Origin: Dactylellina haptotyla
Taxonomy: Eukaryota; Ascomycota; Orbiliomycetes; Orbiliales; Orbiliaceae
Direction of reading: 5' to 3'
NCBI GenBank assembly: GCA_031310005.1
Contig: CM062380.1
Span: forward strand, 1,674,001 to 1,738,000
DNA: 64,000 nucleotides
The notes under the pieces are model-generated. The model was not told the DNA's origin. It was given only the letters and a program-made list of their open reading frames with translations, and ran no database searches. Both the position numbers and the translations under genes were made by a program. The stretch's first letter is position 1. Every line of letters begins with the position of its first letter. This document shows, in pieces, positions 1 to 13,053 of the stretch.

Positions 1-453
1 TTCTGGTCATCTAGCGCAGAGACACGCAGGATCAGATAGCAATGAGACCAGTGCAATGGCAGCGAGCCTGTGTTGCGCTCAGATGTATCTATATCTATCT
101 AGTTCTATAGGGCTGTGCCTTGGTACGTTTTACAGGTTTTATTTTTGGTCTTAGTGCATGTGGGATGCGTCCACCGGTGTCGCCCCATTGGCTATCAAAA
201 CAACGGGCTGAATAGAGGCTTCCGTTCAACCTGAGCGGGGTTCGGATCCTTAAAATGGCTTGAATAGGCATATCGGTTGGCGTTTCGCCAGATGATAGAG
301 TGATATATAAATATATAAGTCCGTGTGTATGCACATTCTCGTGCTTGATAAAAGCGCTAGCCTTCAGGCCATTTTCTCAGCCAGCTCGTCGAACATCGAA
401 CAGCAATCCAAGATATATCCAATATTGGCCAATTAGATACCAAAAATTGAGAG
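1..453 (+). promoter_or_regulatory. 5' flank of the CHAT gene
   Basis: No gene is recognised here. An AT-rich TATA-like run lies at about 300-318, some 135 bases before the first ATG of the CHAT protein, and would suit a core promoter. The small ORFs in this stretch have no recognisable family features. The left edge could contain the end of a gene outside the window, but I see no evidence for it. Confidence 0.4.
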
Positions 454-3400
454 ATGGCCCGCAATCCAGCAGGTTCCTACATATACGAGTTGGATCTTGT
501 ATACTATGACAAAGTAGATAGGACAAAACTGGGGCAGTTCCAAAACCTCGAAATATCCGAGCTACAACGTCTTTCGACAACCACAATTTCAAAGGCCACA
601 CCCACCACTTACATACACTATGCCTTATTTCTCAAAACCGGGGCGATTAAAGATCTTGAGCGAGCAATCCAAGAAAATGGTCCTGTTGACGGCAATCTTA
701 ATTATTCCAGTCGACTTAAGGATCTGATATCAATGCTGTCAGAAAAGTACCAGCGGACCGGGTCGCTAGAAGATCTCGAAAGTGCTATATTTAGAGCTCA
801 AGAGATGGTAGTAGCGACATCTCAGAGCCATCCGGAGCGCCCCGCTAGAATCAAAGATTGGATCACTTTGATGATGGCGAAGTTTCATCACACAAACGAA
901 GAAGATGATCTCAACGACATGAAATTTTCAGCGGAGCAAATCGGATGTTCTATAAAGATGGTCAATTCGCGCAATGGAATCTCGATTGAAGTCAGCCTTC
1001 CAAGGTGAAAGCGCGGCCCAGAATCCTCATCACAGAATACGGACTAAAATCAGTTATAGGGCGGAACCAAACACTCCAACTCCGGTGGCTACTAGGCCTT
1101 CGCCCTCAGTTGCTACTCGGCCCTCTCCTTCAGTGGCTACTCGGCCCTATCCTTCCGTGGCTACTCAGCCTTCAGTCACAGCGCCTAGGCCGGGCAGCAG
1201 TACTCCCGCCTTTAACGTAGAGTCAATATTAGCAGCTTTGCAGCAGGGCATGATGTCACAAGAGACACAAATCCAGAGTGGCGGGATGCCATCTATCATG
1301 AATACAGCATCCAGACCAGATGCACTTCGCTTAGGCCTGACAGCAAGCAGACATGGCTTCGACTTTGAAAATACGGGATCCACAGCTAGCCTCAAGCTAG
1401 CAATAGAATACGCTGAGCAGGCGGTGGCTGCTTCGTCCGCCCGTGACTACTCAAGGCCAAACTACGTCGGCAATCTTGGCTACTTGCTCCTAAGACGATA
1501 TGAATTGAGCGGGGAGAGAATCGATATAGAACGCTCTATAAAGTTTTGTAGCGAGGCAGTGGGACTAGTGCCTCTGAATGATCCGGAGCGGCCAATGATG
1601 TTAAGGAGCTTGGGTTACGCGTACGGCACGAAGTATATGCTTGATGCCGAAACAGGAGCGCTGGATAAGGCAATAAAATACTGCCAAGAGGCAGTAGATA
1701 CTGCCGCTCCTAATGATCAATCCGTAGCCGACTGGATGTCATCGCTATCGATATGGCTGTTTCGACGATTCCAGGCAATCGGAATTATGGAAGACCTTGA
1801 GCAATCGATCAAACTCAATGAACGTGCGATAGAGATGCCCGCAAAATTGCCCGCCGACCTGGCTGGTAGGCTTGGAAATCTCGTCAACGGTTATGACGCA
1901 CGATATAAGAGGACTAGAAATATCGAAGACCTAAACCGCACTATAAAAATCGCACAAAGAGCACTCATCAATTACCCATCAAACCATCCAAACCGGCCAG
2001 GTTCTTTGATCCAACTATCTAATTCGCTTAGCGAGAGGTTCAAGCTTTGGAGGAGGGTAGAGGATATCAACCGTGTAATAAGAATTCTCGACGGAGTGTT
2101 AACGAGGCTTCCCCATAACCATCCTGGTCGAGCTGGATGGTTGGTCAACCTCGGTCTCGGCCTAAGCGATCGCTTCAAGACTACAGGAGACAAAGCCGAT
2201 CTGTTCCGCGCCGTCCAGGTAACCGATGAGGGGCTGGATGCCATGCCCGTCGATCACAAAGACCGAGGTCGTGCCTTAAACATGCTATGCAATCGGTTGA
2301 TAGAACGCGCTTTGAGCACGGGTTGGAGTCACGATATGGACCAAGCCGTCGAAAAATGTCGGGACGGCCTGGATTCTATGAATTTAGAGCCTTCCAGACG
2401 TCTTGCACTAGGCTTTACCATATCTAAAATCTTTACATTCCAATCAAAATGGGAAGATGCGAGTAAATACCTGGAACTAGCCATTGAAGCCCTCCCGTTG
2501 GTGACTTCGAGAGCTGCGGCGAATTTGGATAAACAGCTCATGCTGGAAGAGTATTCTGGCTATGCTTCGATAGCGGCTGCCACAGCTCTGAATGCCGGGA
2601 AGACAGCCGAGCATGCCCTAAGACTTCTAGAGATAGGCCGCGAGGTCATCTCCGGGTTGTTGATGGATTTGCGTGAAGATGTAACAGAGTTGGAGCTGCA
2701 TTACCCCGGCCTGGCAAAGTCGTTCGTTACTCTAAGAGACCGCCTAGATACACCATCAAATGGACCATTAGATGATACCTCTGGCAGCAGTGCACCTGCT
2801 AGCACGCCAAATGTCACTGACCGTCTCGAGGCAGAGCGGGAGCTTGACCAACTTCTTATCACGATCCGTGACCAGCCCGGATTCGAGAATTTTTTCCTTC
2901 CGCCAACTGCTGACGAAATGAAAGCTGCAGCTGAATCCGGACCGATTATAGTCATCAACGTATGCAATCTACGTTGTGATGCGATTATTGTAGAACGTGA
3001 TGGGATCCGGGTTGTAAAGCTACCCAAGCTGACGGATACGGAAGCTGCTAGCCAAGCACGCAAGCTCCAGTCGGCCACTCGTGGAAATTCTTCCGAAATG
3101 GCAAATATCCTCCGCTGGCTCTGGGATTCAATTGGCGAAGAAACCATGTCTGCCCTGGGCTTCAAGCAAGAGGTCTTAGATGACAATTGGCCGCATGTGT
3201 GGTGGGTTTTGACCGGTGTTCTAAGCCAATTTCCAATTCACGCGGCAGGGGTGCACGAAGAGGGCTCGACAGAAAGCGTGATGGATAGAGTCATCTCGTC
3301 TTATGCGTCGTCGGTAAAAACCTTGATACACGGGCGGCGCCAGCGCACGCATTCAACCGCATCAGCACCCAATCGCGCGGTCCTCGTTTGTATGGACAAA

Positions 3401-4054
3401 ACTGAGGGTTTAGGTGCGAACGGTAGACTGCCGTTCGCCAAGAAGGAAATAGAAATGTTGTCTGGCCTCTGCCCAAAACTATCCTTGGAACCAGTTACCC
3501 CAGTGTGTATCAAAAAGGATGTTCTTCAGAGTCTGGAAGCTTGCAAGATATTCCATTTCGCCGGCCACGGGCATTCCCATCCAACGGAGCCATCGCGGAG
3601 TTCCTTACTTCTCCATGATTGGATGAGAAGTCCGCTCACAGTAGCTGATCTCCAGGATGCAAAGTTTCGAAAGTCAAAAGTCAAAGCGAGCCTGCCGTTC
3701 CTAGGATATCTCTCCGCGTGTTCGACCAAAGTGAACATGTCAGCAAAGCTCGCCGATGAGGGTGTCCACTTGGTTAATGCTTTGCAACTTGCAGGCTTCC
3801 AACACGTCGTTGGGACGCTCTGGGAAGTATCGGACAGTCGATGTGTAGATATAGCACGGATATTCTATGAGCATTTGCGAGAAGGGATGACGGATGAAGC
3901 AGTTCGCCGAGGACTTCATATGGCCATTAGAGCGGTGCGCGATGAGGAGATTGAAGGAGACAACTATTTCCAGCCGCGAAATGCCAAACCGGTTAACGTA
4001 GGTACTGGTGATTTGAAGTTTGACTGGGTTCCTTACGTACACTTTGGTCTTTGA
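454..4054 (+). CDS. TPR-CHAT domain protein (caspase-like peptidase fold)
   Basis: The reading starts at ATG 454 and changes frame near 946-1022, then runs open to the stop at 4054, giving about 1,180-1,190 residues. Two introns would restore the frame: 947-1004 (58 nt) or 961-1021 (61 nt, ending in CAG). Both donors are weak. The first part and residues after the linker carry many TPR-like helices of the form 'G..EDL..AI...ALI..P..HP.R', typical of fungal CHAT proteins. A C-terminal CHAT domain has the catalytic dyad: His in the FAGHG motif (codon 3566-3568) and Cys in SACST (codon 3719-3721), followed by the GxxHVVGTLWEVSD segment. Both catalytic residues are intact, so it may be an active cysteine peptidase. 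In other systems TPR-CHAT proteins act as regulated proteases in immunity or cell death; the substrate here is unknown. The frame change could instead be a real frameshift. Confidence 0.85.
1085..1174 (+). repeat. 24-bp in-frame tandem repeat in CHAT linker
   Basis: Three full 24-bp units and a partial fourth begin at 1085, 1109, 1133 and 1157. Each encodes an eight-residue unit close to VATRPSPS. The unit length is a multiple of three, so copy number can change without breaking the frame. It sits in the disordered Pro/Ser/Thr linker between the first TPR-like segment and the main TPR array. Confidence 0.85.
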
Positions 4055-4245
4055 TAAATATCTTTTCTGATTGTTATTGCTGTATATAATTTTAATAAAA
4101 TTGTTTTCTCTCTGTTATATATATTAATATTTAGTTGGTTCAAGAAAAAAGTGCACCCAAAAAGTTGTCTCTAAAAGGATTTGACAAAAGGCAATTTCTA
4201 CTAAGAATGGGATGGATAAACATCACTATCGACTTACAGCAAAAG

Positions 4246-5651
4246 CTAATCGAACGGCAATCTGCCTATACTCCTCAACCCACCCTTCTCCCCCTGCTCC
4301 CTAGCAGCGATAGCCGTCGGTACTTTAATACCACAGCACTCTCCCCAACTACTATGCACATGCCTCATACCCTCTCTATCCAACTTCTCCATCAGCCCTT
4401 TCACCTCCTCGGCTGTACGTCCTGCGGCCCCACTCTCCCCTTCGACCTCGGTCTCCCTTTCCCTCATCTCCTCCTCTTCCTTCCCCATCTCATCAACAGC
4501 AGGCAAAATACCACCAAACAAAAAATGCTGCATAACGGGCAACTTCCCGACGACTTCCTTCTCCCACATCTTCACCATCCCAACGTTGACTTTGCCCCAG
4601 CTCTTGGCGGATGAGATATCGTCGAGCATAGGGGAGTGCCAGCGGAGATTTGCAGTGGTTTTAATCGAGTTGATGAAACGGATGCAGTCGAGATACATGT
4701 ATTCGTCGCTCAATTCGTCAAGAAGTTCGGGGTTGTGAATGGATATCGGGCGGAGGTATTGATGGTGGAATAGCTGTGCGGAACCGAATACGAAAGGGAG
4801 GAATTGGTAGTCGTCGAGGCCCCAGACGCCGTGCGACCCGGCGGGTTCGAGATAATATTCTTGTTGGACGTGTCGCATTATTGAGAGGTATGCTGGGAAG
4901 ATGTGGAGGGGTATTGACGATAGTGACGAGGATGGTATCAGGGAAAGCTGATGGAGGCATAGACTGTATGGTGATATTAGCAAGTGTGCAAGAGAAAATG
5001 TAGAGGGGGAGCCCGTACATCCAGCAAATAAAGTTTAGTTCGTGGCCCGATCCATAATCTATCCTTGTTCTATTTCCAAAGGACTCTAATAGATATGTTG
5101 ATAGTTCGACTATTGCGCCTTCTTCGAGGCCGAGTTTCATAGATTCGTGTATGCTTTTACTGTTCTATTTAAAACATTCGTTAACTTGAAAGTCCCCTCG
5201 GCTGAGTAGCCGCTCTACATACCTTCTCTAATGCATCGTAAAAGTTCTTGAACCCCTGGTTGCCAAACCTGCTGCCTCCGTTGTCTTCTCTTGGGTTTTC
5301 CTTCACCAAGTTTTCGACTTTCGTTAAAACATCCAGCATGGCCTTGATTACCGGTGCTTCCTCATCATATGAAAGTTTAGTCTTGAGAGACCTGTCGAGA
5401 CACGCTCCGTTTAACGAAAGAACAAAATCCACTAAGAGACGGTATGTTGGTGAAGCGTGGAAGAGCTCTAGATCTAAAGGTGTTACTATCCGACGGATTG
5501 GTGGCGTGAATTCGAGTGTGGATTTGGATGGGATGGCGAGTGGAGCGGATGGCTTGGGAGGTATCGCGGGGGTCCGGTCCTGTCTTGGTTTTCGGGGAGC
5601 CGGTAGCTTGAGAGCATCTACTCCGGCGGACGAGTTCTGCGGCACAACCAT
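4246..5651 (-). CDS. PTPA-type serine/threonine phosphatase 2A activator (Rrd1/Rrd2 family)
   Basis: Peptidyl-prolyl isomerase-like activator of PP2A. Three exons are inferred on the minus strand: 5651-5223, 5164-5019 and 4963-4246, giving 430 residues. Intron 1 (5165-5222) has GTATGT, TTAAC and TAG. Intron 2 (4964-5018) has GTACGG, GCTAAT and CAG. Joining them rebuilds the continuous PTPA fold: PPIRRI near the N-terminus, [11 protein letters not shown], then [12 protein letters not shown], then [19 protein letters not shown], the family's most conserved block, and later [14 protein letters not shown]...FPV-type QHFLFG. The N-terminal 60 residues are Pro-rich and poorly conserved, and the C-terminus ends LPFD after an [11 protein letters not shown] segment like that of fungal Rrd proteins. 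I cannot decide between Rrd1 and Rrd2. The start codon lies 255 bases from that of RRP46 on the other strand. Confidence 0.93.
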
Positions 5652-5906
5652 GGCGACTTTTATCGAAGATTGAAGCTGATATCGGAAGGGAGATTGTCGA
5701 CAATTGATGTATTTCCAAGCAGGGTTGCCGCGGTAGCTGTCGTTGGCGAGCTGTGAGACCAGCAATATTGCTAAATGCGGCAAATATTTCCTATTACGGT
5801 AATTCCCAACTTCATCCCAACTTTTTCTCTGCTTGTCGCGATATCACAGCTCTCCACCTCTTCCTCAATCCCTTCACCTCCCTCGTCGACATTCTCGGAA
5901 CCAACC
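5652..5906. promoter_or_regulatory. Bidirectional promoter, PTPA gene / RRP46
   Basis: Only 255 bases separate the ATG of the PTPA gene (minus) from the ATG of RRP46 (plus). Both transcripts must start within or across this interval. No TATA box stands out. Short pyrimidine-rich runs before the RRP46 ATG are typical of fungal 5' ends. Confidence 0.6.
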
Positions 5907-6756
5907 ATGGCATCCGCCTCGTTAACCCCCGAGATCTCCCTCTGCCCGCTACCGCAGTCCGACGGTTCTTGCCAGTATACCTGCCCAACCTCGCGAACCA
6001 CAATCCTCACATCAGTCAACGGCCCGCTCGAAGTCCGCGCGAAGGACGAGCTCCCCAACGATGCCACAATTGAAGTCGTCGTGAAACCAGGAGTTGGTGT
6101 TGGAGGTTCGCATTACCCCCCCTCTTCCTTCGTCAGCAAATGTGCCTTCTACATACTAACTTCGGCCCTACAACCCAGGCGTCCGAGAAACCCGCCTCGC
6201 GCACATCCTCCAGACGACTCTGAAATCGCTAATCCTAACCACCCACCACCCGCGCACGCTCATCCAGATCGTTGCCCAGATAGTCCAATCCGAAGACCAC
6301 ACCTCGATACCGCTCCTCCTCTCCCCGCTGCTCAACTGCACGGTATTAAGTCTGCTTATCGCGGGTATCCCCATGCGAACGACGGGGTGGGGCATACATC
6401 TTGCCGTATTACCGGCCGGAACAGACATTCCCAATAAGAATAGGAATATGATTGTCGGACAGGAGACGGACGGAGAGGCAATGCAGACTGATGGAGAGGA
6501 TGTGGTCGTGAGGAATCCGAATCGGGCGGTGTTTGCAAAGGCGAAGAGCAGTCATACTCTAGCGTTCTCTAAGGAAGGGGAGATGCTGCTTATTGAGTCT
6601 TTGGAATGTTCGGAGGGGAAAGGTGGTGAGAGTGCCGATGGGCAAGGATGGGAGATTGATGAATGGGTCAAAGTTATGGAAATAGCACAAAAGTTGTGCT
6701 GTGGTGAAGGCGTGGAGGTTATGAGAAACGCTTTAGGTGAAAAGAAGGTATTTTAA
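5907..6756 (+). CDS. RRP46: Exosome complex subunit Rrp46 (RNase PH-like)
   Basis: Two exons, 5907-6105 and 6179-6756, give 258 residues. The 73-nt intron (6106-6178) has a consensus ACTAAC branch site and a CCCAG acceptor, and splicing joins GVGG to VRETRLAHILQTTL. Recognition rests on the order of Rrp46 features: an early 'DGS' plus a TSVNGPLEVRAKDELP segment that matches the 'VTGPIEPKARQELP' region of yeast Rrp46, then a helix after the intron, LLNCTVLSLLIAGIPMRTTGWG, and a late HTLAFSKEGEMLLIES strand. It should form part of the six-subunit RNase PH-like ring of the nuclear and cytoplasmic exosome, a structural and non-catalytic role. It shares a short promoter with the PTPA gene and converges on SPE3. 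Confidence 0.9.
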
Positions 6757-7120
6757 GCTGGGATCATAGGAGATATTGTACGATATGTAGGCGACTTTTC
6801 TTTTCTTCTTCGCAGTGAACATCTCCCATTTCGAAATGTTTTTATATAGGGATAGAGATTTACAAAAGTCATTGTCATTTTGGAGTTTAATGGGAAATGG
6901 AACGTTTTTTCACAGAATCTCAATTGGTTTTTCGCTTTTGTCTATCCATAAAAATGCCGTGGCATTACATTATAATCGCTTCGCTTCATGATACCAGACA
7001 ATACAGCGTAAATACCATGAAGAAAAGAAAAAAAACTTGATGAATGTGTGGATAGTAATATGTACTATTCCCCTTACATCTTTACCTTATCGTGTCTAGT
7101 ATATAGAGCATGTTCTACTT
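6757..7120. other. Convergent 3' flanks of RRP46 and SPE3
   Basis: This 364-base interval between two stop codons is AT-rich and holds short A runs and candidate polyadenylation signals on both strands. I see no gene in it. Confidence 0.6.
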
Positions 7121-8687
<1,567 letters not shown>

Positions 8688-9225
8688 CTTGAAGGATTTT
8701 GTATATATACTTCGTCGAAACGATTGAGAAGAAGGTATATATCTGGTCTACAGAAGAACTTAGTACTCTCGTCCAGAAATTGACTGATAAATGCAGCTGT
8801 GAGCGGCAATGGAGATGGTGGGATTGGAGCTTCCCATCATCGAGCATCCCCCGCCAACGCAGGTGTTGAGCAGCCAATGCGCATGGGGGAAGCTCGAATC
8901 AGATTAACTACAATCGGAGAGTGATAGAACAAAAGGGAAAAGCAGCTACCTTGATAAAAATGCGCCCGGCGGGACAGAAGCGTCGACCAAACGATGGAAA
9001 CAAAAGTCGGAGTATTTTGGCCAAACGTTGAGTGGTAGAGGAAAAGGGAAAAAAAGAGAGAGGGAGAGTCCGCAGCAGGAACAAAGGCCGGCCCAGTTTT
9101 AAAGACAAAAATTTTGTGCGACATTTTTTGACAGACGAAACCACCGCCGGCACCAACCGAACGCGGTGCCATTTGGCGGTACAGCTTATAGCATACAAAC
9201 AGTATCCGTCCCATCATGTGATTAC
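8688..9225. other. SPE3 promoter and tRNA 5' flank
   Basis: No coding region is supported in these 538 bases. The part near 8700-8800 is the likely SPE3 5' UTR and promoter, and the part up to 9225 flanks the tRNA gene. Confidence 0.5.
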
Positions 9226-9322
9226 GGTCCCATAGCTCAGTTGGTTAGAGCGTCGTGCTAATATGAGGAGCTTCTCCTGCTTAATAACGCGAAGGCCGCG
9301 AGTTCGACCCTCGTTGGGACCA
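9226..9322 (+). tRNA. tRNA-Ile (anticodon AAT) with 23-nt intron
   Basis: The sequence folds as a full cloverleaf: acceptor GGTCCCA pairs with TGGGACC, the D arm is GCTC...GAGC, the anticodon stem TCGTG pairs with CGCGA with one G-T pair, and the T arm is GCGAG-TTCGACC-CTCGT. The anticodon loop is C-T-A-A-T-A-A, giving anticodon AAT, read as IAU after deamination. An intron at 9264-9286 sits at the canonical site, one base after the anticodon. Removing it leaves 74 nt with discriminator A. The intron holds a perfect AGGAG-CTT-CTCCT hairpin. Confidence 0.93.
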
Positions 9323-11029
9323 TTACTTTTGGTCCTCTGGACTATCGTTTTGTTCTTTTGGTCCTGTCAAAGACTTATTTCATTTTTGGAATCCTTGAAT
9401 TCTAAGTGTTTCGGCTTTGCGAGAAATTTTCACGAGTTCAGGCTAGGATGCCAACCGCAGATTCGCTCTCGTTGAATCTAGTATAGCGACACATTGTGAT
9501 TGGATACATGTACACACAGCAGGAACTCCGATTGCCATCTTTTCTTCATGCGATTTGCGCCTCGCTCTCGTTTTTGGAGAACATGTTGACAGCATAGGGT
9601 ACGCAACGTCAGCGGTGTTGATCTTTTATTCATGAAAAAAATCTGCGCTAGTCTTGTCCAGTAGCCAGTAAGTCACACGATTGTCTTTGAAAATTTAATA
9701 ACAAAGACAATAAAAATTTGCAAAAATAGCGCGAACCCCACGCTGCATCTCATCGGTCCTGCGGGTACTGACGTATGAGGTATTATTCCTGCATGTTCCT
9801 TTGGTGTTCTCTGCAAATGCAATGCCTGTGCAGTGGAGCTCGCCACGGTTTTTTTTTTTTTTTGTAGTCCAAGTCAGGACTGTCGCGCCTGCACCTTCCC
9901 TTCTCGACACTGAACTAAAATGCAACAGCTACTAAAACCCATCAACAAATTTTAGCGACATCAATCGTCTACTTAGACTAAAGTTGCAGCATCTTGTTCC
10001 TTTGTTCCTCGCTCTGATTAGTGGGAAATCAGGGCTCATACGGTTTGCAGCCTGGCCTGATTCCCATATCCATTCTCATCTTATTTGGTAATAATCTTGG
10101 GACTCTTGTTGTTGCAAGTGCTGAAACGGACGGCGCTTCGATTGTTGGCGCCTAGCATCGATAAAGCCAGTTCCGCATACTGATCTACCTATTGCGACGT
10201 TCACATGTCTGCGAGTCTGTAATTTATATTCGAAATAACTGCCGGTATCAATATATTATATTAAAAGATTCTAGGCCTTTCATATAACTAAATTAACCAG
10301 CCAAGTAATGCGGCAAATCTTTCTTACCGAGGTTAAAGTCAGTATCGAATATCGAGAATATTACCCTTGAGGGGGGAACGCAAGCCTCGATATATCAATC
10401 TTCCATGCCAATCTATATTCCTGAAACTCTAAAACGGCGTCGGCCGATAGACTGCAGATTAGATGCGGCTCCTATCGGATACACCGGAGTTCGCGATCGA
10501 TAGAGTCACAGCTCCGGGTCTCCGGAATAGCTCAAACAAGCTCACACAACCCGCGTGCTCCAAACCCTGCAGGACCTACCGTCCCTTGGTTCGAGCGCTC
10601 TGTTTACAGGGGCTGTAGGGTGTCAACACATTATTTTAATTTTAACGTCAAGGCGAAGGATCGAGTTGATAGTAAACTTATGAGGCGTGTGCTATAGATG
10701 CTGAATCGACATATAAAACCAATAAATCAGCGATCGTTCGTGTATAATTACGGAAAGTTTTGGCGATACACGATGCTGCCTACCGTTGGAATACGCCTGG
10801 TAGTACAAATTAGGGAAATCCGCGGATTTGAACGACTTGCACATTAATAGTCCAGTGTGCTCCGTTGCTTCTCAAAAGGGACGATGTCTTGAATTTTACC
10901 GATCTTGTATTTCCTTATTTTTCTCACAGCCTATATTCATATTTTTCCGGAATTAAATTAGGGTACCGTGGTTGAAATGAATTCTCAACTCACTGAATAG
11001 ACGTCTTTATATCTACTCGCCGTAAAGAA
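9323..11029. other. Intergenic, no gene recognised
   Basis: These 1.7 kb contain only short open frames without family features. There is a long T run near 9849-9862. AT-rich sequence just before 11030 would suit a promoter for the membrane protein gene. A non-coding RNA or a gene with very short exons cannot be excluded. Confidence 0.5.
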
Positions 11030-12821
11030 ATGGCGAAACTGAAGAAGAAAAGGCCGAAGTTTAGAGACCGCGGCACCAGACTGAGATTGAGCTCGCAAGA
11101 AACCGAAAGAGAAGTCAACCTGAACAAAATTCCACATCGCGGTACCCATAGAAATAAGCTTCGGAAACGACGTCCACAGAACGCTCCCATCCTATATGCG
11201 ACGCTTCAAAGCACCAACTCCGTTGATACTTCTCTTGAATCGTCTTTCGAGTTGGACCTTGGCTTTTTGACCGCCATCTTAGCCAACGATAGTCTTCTAC
11301 TTCCAGACGACGATCTCCCATCCGCGCCAGGCTCTACCTCCGAGACCCGGGGTTGCAGATGTAATATACTACGCCTCGTTTTCGGAGAAGATAGGAACGC
11401 TGTCGATCGATTATGTCTATTTATAATCATGATTGTGTGCGGCTCAATACTTCTTAACGCTGCAATCATCGCCGCACTGACAGATGAGGACACTTCCTTT
11501 CTAGTCACCATTACTACAGCGCCCCCCAACCTTTATAGCCGCCGTGTTCAACGAATCGCTAATTGACAGAATCTGGCGGCGGGTACAAATTAGCTTTCTG
11601 TCAGGTGGTGTGTCTGGGGATAGACTCCGCGCAGCAAACTTCAACATTTGGGGTACGATGCAGCGACTGATCCGCCTTCGCTATTCGCTCTTGGAGTTTA
11701 GATCCCTGTTATGCTATACCGTCCTCCGTGGTGGAACGCTCGCAGGGATATCTTTAGCTACAATATGGGTGCGAGTTGAACTCGAGAGGGGCGAAACGGA
11801 AAAGCCTATAATTATTGTTACCAGGCGGCCCGAACTCTTTCTTGTTCCTGTGTACATATACTTGGGTTCGTTGGCGATCGCCGGTTTTCTGGCAAATTTC
11901 AACCCTCTGACGATCGTCTCGGTCCGGATTCACGCAGAGGATATACAGCGGGCGTATTACCCGTATCTACACGAGGTACCGAAGGGGAGTATTACGAGAT
12001 ATGAAGACGCGGCCCGGTACATAGAGCTTGAACCGTCAAAGAGAGATCCGAGCACCCTCGCCCGAAAGCACACTCCGGGCTTCCAGTTCGGTGCTAAGAT
12101 TGAAGGCTCCTGGGTTGGTATCGTCCTGATCATTGCAGTCCCTGCTGCTTTTTCAATATACACCCGCGGAACACACGGCGCATACAAATTCGGCGGATTC
12201 CAAGAGCAAGTCTACGCAACTTATTTCGTTCTCCTAGTGATCAACTTCGCGTATACCCTCATCATCGACCATTTCACTTGGCTGTGCGATCTGCAGAGGT
12301 CTGCGAACCGCGGTGTGCTAATACAGTACCCAAACGTACTGATAGGTAGTACCTCCGGGCTGATGACTTTGTCCGGAGTGCTTTGGTATAATGAAGACGG
12401 AATAGTCAATGAGTTTCACACAACCGATTGGCTAAAGGGAATCTTGTTGATTGGGGCGGTGGTAGTAAGGTTTATTATCATGCTAGCTAGTGTGCTTACG
12501 CTCCGCCAGAGGTTTTTATATACTGACAAACCCGGCATAAGCAACCAAGAAGGACCGGATATCGCATATCTAGCTTATCTGACCACTTGGTTTAAATTTA
12601 TCGGGCCCATTATGGGGATCACTGTTTTATTGGCATTTTTGACACCATTTAGTGTACCACTTTGCGGGTTTGATGGGTGGAGGAGAGCAAAAATATATGG
12701 ATCGCAGGCCAACCGCATTGGGTTTTATCGGATCAGAGATCACGAAGCCTGTTTGATAGTAGAGAACGATGAGGACAAAGGGATAACGTTCTCTGAGGCC
12801 GGTCCTCAAGTGTTATTATGA
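11030..12821 (+). CDS. Polytopic membrane protein, apparently frameshifted
   Basis: Family not recognised. A first frame runs from ATG 11030 to 11566 and a second frame is open from about 11505 to the stop at 12821. The N-terminal part is basic, then has a hydrophobic helix (LCLFIIMIVCGSILLNAAIIAAL). The second part has about seven more hydrophobic segments, including LVPVYIYLGSLAIAGFLANF and GILLIGAVVVRFIIMLASVL. The two frames overlap across a run of six C at 11522-11527. Reading one C fewer gives an uninterrupted protein of about 597 residues (ATTAPPTF-like junction). Possible introns, such as 11435-11519, would instead delete the first helix, which makes them less attractive. It may therefore be a single gene with a sequence error, or a recent pseudogene. 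Confidence 0.6.
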
Positions 12822-13053
12822 AAACGCAGGTGCATGACTACGGTTTTGTTAGAAAGTTGTCACAATTAAAGCTAGAAATTACGTTAAAAAAATTCATTCA
12901 TATGTTCTAAAATAAAAACTCCACATTTTTTGTTCCAGAAAAGTAGCCGCTAAAATGCAATTTGCGTGGTAAGTAATACCAAAAATCAAAAAGAAAAGAA
13001 AAGTGTAGTATACATCCATATATCTAAAAACACGCTATCGAACAGCAATGCGA

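Noticed and set aside
4135-4614. 159-residue open frame on the plus strand
   Set aside because: It is antisense to the last exon of the PTPA gene, whose conserved motifs fix the coding strand.
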